From contig CAZSXE010000005.1 of NCBI GenBank assembly GCA_964611185.1, forward strand, positions 1 to 64,000: a stretch of DNA of 64,000 bases, read 5' to 3'. This document shows positions 59,186 through 64,000 of this stretch, in pieces (position 1 is the stretch's first letter; every line of letters starts with the position of its first letter). This stretch comes from CAAGNP01 sp964611185 (GTDB lineage Bacteria > Bacteroidota > Bacteroidia > Bacteroidales > UBA932). The translations under genes were made by a program, and so were the position numbers. The notes below the pieces were generated by a model. The model was not told where the DNA came from. It saw only the letters and a program-made list of their open reading frames with translations, and searched no databases.

Positions 59186-60421
59186 CTATTTAAGAAGGGT
59201 ACCTGTAAATTCAGCTACTTTTTCCTTAGCATATTTGAGGTCGATTACAAGCTCATTTTTATCGGTTCCGGGTGTTTCATACATCGGATCCAGCATTATG
59301 GCCTCACATATTGAACGAAGACCTCGAGCTCCCAAATTGTATTCAAGGGCAGTGTCCACAATATAATCAAGAACTTTAGGCTGTATAGAGAGCTTCACTC
59401 CATCCATCTTGAACATTTTTACATATTGCTTTACAAGGGCATTCTTCGGTTCAGTCAAGATACGAAGCAGGGCCGTTTTATCCAAAGGATTGAGATATGT
59501 AATAACAGGCAATCGGCCGATAATTTCAGGAATAAGCCCATAAGAACGGAGATCTTGAGGAGATATGTATCTTAAAAGATTCTTCTTATCTATCTTGGCA
59601 TTCTTCTTTTGAGCACCATATCCTACTACCTGAGTATTAAGCCTTTGGCCAATTTTCCTTTCAATTCCTTCAAACGCCCCGCCACAGATAAAAAGGATAT
59701 TCTTGGTATCCACAGGGACAAACTCCTGCTCAGGATGCTTTCTGCCACCTTTCGGAGCTACATTTACCACGCTCCCTTCGAGAAGTTTGAGCATCGCCTG
59801 CTGCACCCCCTCCCCTGATACATCACGGGTAATGGAAGGGTTGTCGCTCTTACGAGCAATTTTATCGATTTCATCAATAAAAACTATTCCTCTCTGCGCC
59901 CTATCAACATCATAATCTGCCTCCTGCAACAATCTCGTAAGGATACTTTCCACATCCTCACCTACATAACCGGCTTCAGTAAGAACAGTAGCATCTACGA
60001 TGGTAAAAGGGACATTAAGCATTTTTGCGATGGTCTTCGCCAAAAGAGTCTTTCCTGTACCTGTGGCGCCCACTAAAAGGATATTGGATTTTTCAAGATC
60101 CATATCATCAGAGGAAATCGAATTTATCCTCTTATAATGATTGTAAACAGCTACAGCAAGAAATTTTTTGGCATCATCCTGACCGATTACATACTGATCC
60201 ATAAATGCAGTTATCTCCTTGGGCTTGAGAAGGAGTTTCTCCGAAGGGAGATTTTTGCGTTTCTTTTTACCCTCAGGAACATAGCCGATGATATTGTTCA
60301 CATATTCGGTAATCTGCATAGCACAATCCAAGCAGATGGACGAACTGCCACTCTGTAATAAATCCACTTCTCCTGCTGCCCGTCCACAAAAGGCACATTT
60401 ATCGTTTTTCTTATTAGCCAT
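59186..60421 (-). CDS. clpX: ATP-dependent protease ATP-binding subunit ClpX
   Basis: Hexameric AAA+ unfoldase for ClpP. The N-terminal zinc domain has C9, C12, C30 and C33. The AAA+ module shows VGATGTGKTLLAKT, TEAGYVGEDVESIL, FIDEIDKIARK and the pore-loop region; the IGQRL and GARGLRS segments follow. The ClpP-binding loop IGF is not seen in its usual form; the loop around SYGLIPEIIGRLP carries the related residues. 411 residues, normal length. Five bases downstream of clpP. Confidence 0.95.
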   Translation of the reverse strand: MANKKNDKCAFCGRAAGEVDLLQSGSSSICLDCAMQITEYVNNIIGYVPEGKKKRKNLPSEKLLLKPKEITAFMDQYVIGQDDAKKFLAVAVYNHYKRINSISSDDMDLEKSNILLVGATGTGKTLLAKTIAKMLNVPFTIVDATVLTEAGYVGEDVESILTRLLQEADYDVDRAQRGIVFIDEIDKIARKSDNPSITRDVSGEGVQQAMLKLLEGSVVNVAPKGGRKHPEQEFVPVDTKNILFICGGAFEGIERKIGQRLNTQVVGYGAQKKNAKIDKKNLLRYISPQDLRSYGLIPEIIGRLPVITYLNPLDKTALLRILTEPKNALVKQYVKMFKMDGVKLSIQPKVLDYIVDTALEYNLGARGLRSICEAIMLDPMYETPGTDKNELVIDLKYAKEKVAEFTGTLLK

Positions 60422-60426
60422 ATTAC

Positions 60427-61098
60427 TTATTTAGTCCTTACAAGGATACTATCGATCATACCGTACTTGACAGCTTCGGCAGAACTCATCCAATAGTCTC
60501 TGTCTGCATCTTTCTCTATCACTTTTATCGATTTACCGGTATGATTTGATAAAATTTCGTATAGCTCCTCTTTTAGCTTTTTTATCTGATTGGCAGCAAT
60601 TTCTATATCCGAAGCTTGTCCCTCAGCACCTCCCATGGGCTGATGAATCAGGATTCTCGAATGAGGAAGAGCTGTTCTTTTTCCCTTAGCACCTGCTGAA
60701 AGGAGGACTGCTGCCATAGAAGCAGCCATTCCGGTACAAATTGTCGCTACATCAGGGGTTACCATCTGCATTGTATCGTAGATACCGAGACCTGCGTAAA
60801 CCATCCCCCCCGGGGAATTAATATAGAGCTGAATATCTATGTTGGGATCTGTGGATTCAAGGAAAAGAAGCTGTGCCTGAATAATATTGGCAGCATTGCT
60901 ATCTATAGCATCACCGAGGAAAATTATCCTGTCCATCATAAGACGGGAGAAAACATCCATAGTGGCAATATTCAGCTGCCTTTCCTCGATAATGGTAGGA
61001 TTAATGTAACCAATAGGGACAGAAGATTTATACCTATCTAAAGAGAGACTGCTTATACCAAGATGGCCTTTCGCGTATTTTTCAAATTCAGATGCCAT
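60427..61098 (-). CDS. clpP: ATP-dependent Clp protease proteolytic subunit
   Basis: Serine protease of 223 residues forming a two-ring chamber. The catalytic Ser lies in GMAASMAAVLLSAG, His in LPHSRILIHQPMGG, and Asp in EKDADRDYWMSS. The N-terminal stretch of about 30 residues before IGYINPTIIEERQLN is longer than in E. coli. It lies between tig and clpX with gaps of 7 and 5 bases: the classical order tig-clpP-clpX. Confidence 0.97.
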   Translation of the reverse strand: MASEFEKYAKGHLGISSLSLDRYKSSVPIGYINPTIIEERQLNIATMDVFSRLMMDRIIFLGDAIDSNAANIIQAQLLFLESTDPNIDIQLYINSPGGMVYAGLGIYDTMQMVTPDVATICTGMAASMAAVLLSAGAKGKRTALPHSRILIHQPMGGAEGQASDIEIAANQIKKLKEELYEILSNHTGKSIKVIEKDADRDYWMSSAEAVKYGMIDSILVRTK

Positions 61099-61105
61099 AA
61101 TAGTA

Positions 61106-62434
61106 CTATTTTTCCTCGTTCATTTTACGAAGTTTATCGATAGAAATTTTCTTTTTCTCTATGGTAACTACTCCTCGTACATAATTCAGTACAAGATCTT
61201 CTTCCACTTTTTCATACACTCTGCGAGCATCTTTTTCACTATTGAGGATATTCTCTGCATACTTATTCAGATGCTCTTCGGGAACATTATTTATTCCATA
61301 CATGGCAAACTGATAAGCTGCCATCTTACGAGCTTGAGCCTCAAGATCTTCTTTTTTAATTTCAAGTTTCTGATCTTTTACGATTTGCTGAGAAATCGTC
61401 TGCCAGCAGAAATCTTTCAAGAACAGAGGAAATTCTTTTTCAATCTCTTCCATTTTAAATTTACCCTCGTTTGCAGTGAAGAGATATCTCTTCATAAAAT
61501 CTTCGGCAATCTTTATATCTGCTTTCTTCAAAAGATATTCACGGGTATCAAGCATAAAGCGATAATCGCTCTCTTGCTTATATTCCTGATTCATCCTCTC
61601 TTCGAGCTTGGCATTAAACTCCTCCTCTGTTTTAACCACATCTTTACCGAAAAGCATCGTATAGAGCTCCTCACCCGGAACTGCATCTACATAATTCTTA
61701 ACTTCTTTAATAATAAACTGCCATACAGGGGCATAATTGTCAAGTTCTTCTTTCTTGACTTTAAGCATAGCGGCTCTGTCGGCCTCGTTGGGGAAGAGCT
61801 TTACCACATCAATTTCCATAGCATCGCCCACTTTCTTTCCGAGGAACATAGCCTTATCTTCTTCCTTGACTGTTTTCATAGAGACATAAACTTTTTCGAT
61901 TTTTGTCTCACCTTGAATGAAATCGGCCACCATAAAATCTTCATCTTTCACAGCATCGCAGTCTTCAAGTTTTGCATACTGTTTGAGAATATTTGATTTG
62001 TACTGAGCTTTATCTTTCTCAGTAGTTGTTACTTCATTATAAGTAATCTTATCCTCAGAACTCAATTTTACATCGACCTTAGGGGCGAGAGCTATATCAA
62101 ATACAAACTCGAAATTTTCTCCACCGATCCAGTCATTCTTAGATTCCTTTTCCTCATTAGGAAGAGGTTCGCCTATAATTGCAAGTTTATTATCCTGAAT
62201 ATATTTATTTAAGTTTTCGGAGATAAGCTCGTTAACAGCATCTACCAAGGCAGAATGTCCATGCATTTTCTCCACAAGAGTCATAGGAGCCATCCCCTTT
62301 CTAAAACCTTTAATATCAGCCTCTCTACGAAACTTATTTAACATTTTTTTCTTTTTATCGGCATAGTCTTCCTTTCCGAAATTCATTTCCACCTGAATAA
62401 GCAGGTCGTCTTTTTTAAGTTCTTTAATATTCAT
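61106..62434 (-). CDS. tig: trigger factor
   Basis: Ribosome-bound chaperone (442 residues) that meets nascent chains at the tunnel exit. The ribosome-binding signature GFRKGMAP is at 43-50. The middle region (about 150-240), where other trigger factors have an FKBP-type prolyl isomerase, keeps only a faint likeness, so isomerase activity is doubtful. The C-terminal arms are helical. First gene of the tig-clpP-clpX run with a near-perfect promoter. Confidence 0.93.
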   Translation of the reverse strand: MNIKELKKDDLLIQVEMNFGKEDYADKKKKMLNKFRREADIKGFRKGMAPMTLVEKMHGHSALVDAVNELISENLNKYIQDNKLAIIGEPLPNEEKESKNDWIGGENFEFVFDIALAPKVDVKLSSEDKITYNEVTTTEKDKAQYKSNILKQYAKLEDCDAVKDEDFMVADFIQGETKIEKVYVSMKTVKEEDKAMFLGKKVGDAMEIDVVKLFPNEADRAAMLKVKKEELDNYAPVWQFIIKEVKNYVDAVPGEELYTMLFGKDVVKTEEEFNAKLEERMNQEYKQESDYRFMLDTREYLLKKADIKIAEDFMKRYLFTANEGKFKMEEIEKEFPLFLKDFCWQTISQQIVKDQKLEIKKEDLEAQARKMAAYQFAMYGINNVPEEHLNKYAENILNSEKDARRVYEKVEEDLVLNYVRGVVTIEKKKISIDKLRKMNEEK

Positions 62435-62471
62435 TATCGTTATTTAATCTATTATCATGAAATAAACGGGC

Positions 62472-62503
62472 AAATTTAGTTAAAATAACTAATTTTACCA
62501 AAG
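62472..62503 (-). promoter_or_regulatory. promoter for tig-clpP-clpX
   Basis: On the minus strand TTTG (62503-62500), 20 bases, TAAATTTG (62479-62472) followed by CC: an exact consensus match. The ATG is at 62434. Confidence 0.8.
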
Positions 62504-62528
62504 ATAATATTATGCTACCATTTTTTAT

Positions 62529-62536
62529 TAATTTTG
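62529..62536 (+). promoter_or_regulatory. -7 promoter box for tpiA
   Basis: TAATTTTG followed by CA on the plus strand, 24 bases before the tpiA ATG at 62561. Its TTG is the start of a spurious longer frame. Confidence 0.5.
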
Positions 62537-62560
62537 CAGCCGTATTTAAAACAAATAAAA

Positions 62561-63313
62561 ATGAGAAGAAAAATTGTTGCAGGAAACTGGAAAATGAACA
62601 CTACCATCGATGAAGGTATGGAATTGGTTAAAGGTATTTTAGATCTTATGTCTTCTGTTCCGTCAGATGTACAGCTGATTATAGCTCCCCCTTTTACCCA
62701 TCTTGATGGGGTTGGAAAGCAGATTAAAGGTTCTAAAATTGCGCTGTCAGCGCAAAACTGTGCTGATCATGAAAAAGGTGCTTACACCGGTGAAGTTTCG
62801 GTAGGGATGTTAAAATCGGTAAACTGTTCTTATGTGATTCTTGGGCACTCTGAAAGAAGAGAGTATTATACAGAGACTTCCGAGAAGCTCGTTACGAAGA
62901 TTAATTTGGCTTTAGCCCAAAATATTATGCCTATTTTCTGTGTGGGTGAGAAATTGGAAGAGAGGGAGGCTAATCGTCATTTCGAAGTAGTTAAAAAGCA
63001 GATTGAAGAGGTTCTTTTCACTCTCACTCCTGAACAGATGGCACATATAGTCGTAGCATACGAACCTGTATGGGCTATTGGAACAGGAAAAACTGCTTCT
63101 TCTGAGCAGGCTCAGGAAATTCACGCATTTATTCGCAAGACTCTTTCTGATAAATTCGGAAAAATTGCCGACGAAATATCTATTCTTTATGGTGGGAGCT
63201 GCAAACCTTCCAATGCTAAAGAACTTTTTTCGCAGAAAGATATTGACGGCGGTCTTATTGGCGGAGCCGCGCTGAAGGCAGAAGATTTTATTGCGATAGC
63301 TAAAAGCTACTAA
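62561..63313 (+). CDS. tpiA: triosephosphate isomerase
   Basis: A glycolytic TIM-barrel enzyme of 250 residues interconverting dihydroxyacetone phosphate and glyceraldehyde 3-phosphate. Substrate Lys in GNWKMN, catalytic His in LGHSERRE, catalytic Glu in AYEPVWAIGTGKTA and the phosphate-binding YGGSCKPSN and GGLIGGAAL segments are all present. The frame extends to a TTG at 62534, but that lies in the -7 box; ATG 62561 gives the usual family N-terminus MRRKIVAGNWKMN. It is followed 5 bases later by prmA. Confidence 0.96.
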   Translation: MRRKIVAGNWKMNTTIDEGMELVKGILDLMSSVPSDVQLIIAPPFTHLDGVGKQIKGSKIALSAQNCADHEKGAYTGEVSVGMLKSVNCSYVILGHSERREYYTETSEKLVTKINLALAQNIMPIFCVGEKLEEREANRHFEVVKKQIEEVLFTLTPEQMAHIVVAYEPVWAIGTGKTASSEQAQEIHAFIRKTLSDKFGKIADEISILYGGSCKPSNAKELFSQKDIDGGLIGGAALKAEDFIAIAKSY

Positions 63314-63318
63314 TCGTT

Positions 63319-64000
63319 ATGGAATATATCGAGCTTTCGATAAGCATAACACCCTTTTCAGAGGATAATGCAGATATGATTGTCGCTGAAATCGATGAAT
63401 TGGGCTACGAGAGTTATCTCTACGAGGAACCATTGCTGAAAGCTTACATAAAAAAAGATTTATTCAATGAACAGAGGCTTAAAACCATTCTGAGTGGTTT
63501 TAGGTCTCTTGATTTTTCTACGAGCTATTCGCTCAATCTTATTAAAGAGGAGAATTGGAATGCAGTATGGGAGTCTTCATTCGAGCCGGTGGTGATAGAT
63601 GGAAAATGCACAATAAAAGCAACATATCACAAAGGGCTGCCTCGTACGAAATACAATATAACGATAAATCCCAAAATGGCTTTCGGCACAGGACATCACC
63701 AGACAACATGCCTTATGATTGAATCTCTTCTGAGCGAAGATATAAAAGGTAAACAGGTATTGGATATGGGGTGCGGAACGGGCATTCTCTCCATTCTTTC
63801 TGCCAAGATGAAAGCGAAAATTTTAGTACATTCCATAGATGTAGATCCCATTGCTGTTAACTCGACTAAAGAAAATGCATACAAAAATCGCGTTTCAGAC
63901 AAAATAGAGGCATTATGTGGAGATGCGTCGCTGATTCAAGCCGGAAAATATGATTTGATACTCGCGAATATTAATCGCAATATCATACTTGAAGACCTCT
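63319..64000 (+). CDS. prmA: ribosomal protein L11 methyltransferase, partial (3' end beyond window)
   Basis: The first 227 codons of a gene that runs off the window. The translation starts MEYIELSISITPF. It has the PrmA N-terminal domain, then the SAM-dependent methyltransferase domain: the linker segment NPKMAFGTGHHQTT, motif I VLDMGCGTGILSI, the SIDVDPIAV acidic end of strand 2, and LILANINRNI near the cut. PrmA trimethylates lysines and the N-terminus of L11. It is 5 bases downstream of tpiA. Confidence 0.92.
   Translation, partial: MEYIELSISITPFSEDNADMIVAEIDELGYESYLYEEPLLKAYIKKDLFNEQRLKTILSGFRSLDFSTSYSLNLIKEENWNAVWESSFEPVVIDGKCTIKATYHKGLPRTKYNITINPKMAFGTGHHQTTCLMIESLLSEDIKGKQVLDMGCGTGILSILSAKMKAKILVHSIDVDPIAVNSTKENAYKNRVSDKIEALCGDASLIQAGKYDLILANINRNIILEDL

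Noticed and set aside
61271..61996. Plus-strand open frame of 241 codons, Phe/Leu/Ile-rich
   Set aside because: Antisense of the Lys/Glu-rich trigger factor; the apparent membrane protein is an artefact of the complementary codons.
1..64000. CRISPR array, insertion sequence, prophage, toxin-antitoxin or defence island
   Set aside because: No array-like direct repeats with spacers, no transposase or integrase motifs, and no sharp change in gene packing or base use. All sizeable frames are explained by chromosomal genes.

Overview
The window looks like chromosome from an anaerobic member of the Bacteroidota, most likely order Bacteroidales. The evidence is: repeated promoters of the Bacteroidota type (TTTG, about 20 bases, TAnnTTTG), AT-rich sequence, families typical of the phylum (type III glutamine synthetase, DUF4199, DUF4295 and DUF4296 proteins, Rho with a long disordered insert, a long SecA with a C-terminal zinc tail, a Bacteroidota-type LptD), and a clostridial-type 2[4Fe-4S] ferredoxin. 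I see no insertion sequence, prophage, CRISPR array, rRNA or plasmid function. Coding density is very high and almost everything is housekeeping.

Layout. 1-6.2 kb, minus strand: tRNA-Cys, a free-methionine-sulfoxide reductase, a DEDDy exonuclease, a lipoprotein related to glutamate racemase but lacking one catalytic cysteine, PurM-type AIR synthase and type III glutamine synthetase, tightly packed as one probable operon. 6.3-10.5 kb: aminotransferase (plus), then a membrane protein, PurD and a polysaccharide deacetylase (minus). 10.5-15.0 kb, plus: DUF4296 lipoprotein, amidohydrolase, radical SAM protein, Dtd, DeoC and a small secreted protein, ending at a terminator. 15.1-21.4 kb, minus: MsrA, UbiA-family prenyltransferase, PheT, FtsY, glycosyltransferase, DUF4199. 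21.5-26.8 kb, plus: the translation cluster thrS-infC-rpmI-rplT, lepB, then rpmB-rpmG-DUF4295. 26.8-35.7 kb, minus: bactofilin, lipoamide dehydrogenase, SecA, a metal-exporter-like permease, MeaB, an unknown protein and a DUF1573 protein. 35.8-38.9 kb, plus: M16 protease lipoprotein and ferredoxin. 39.3-46.7 kb, minus: an apparently fused TPR sensor, Rho, RidA, LptD. 46.8-52.4 kb, plus: amidase, MCE protein, DnaA, PepD, Rpe. 52.4-53.2 kb, minus: BirA. 53.2-59.2 kb, plus: rsfS-ftsH-cdsA-psd-dipeptidase-pyrF. 59.2-62.4 kb, minus: tig-clpP-clpX. 62.5-64 kb, plus: tpiA and the start of prmA, cut by the window edge.

The most notable observations are: (1) a 759-residue TPR/histidine-kinase-like protein that reads as a truncated copy of one sensor fused in frame to the signal peptide of a second, full-length paralogue; (2) a racemase-like lipoprotein with the first catalytic Cys replaced by Asp; (3) infC appearing to start at an AUC codon behind a perfect AGGAGG, in a phylum that usually does without Shine-Dalgarno sequences; (4) a possible futalosine-type menaquinone route (amidohydrolase plus UbiA homologue). 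I did not find a clearly new multi-gene system. Several gene starts are corrected here because the longest open frames begin at TTG or GTG codons lying inside the -7 promoter box.
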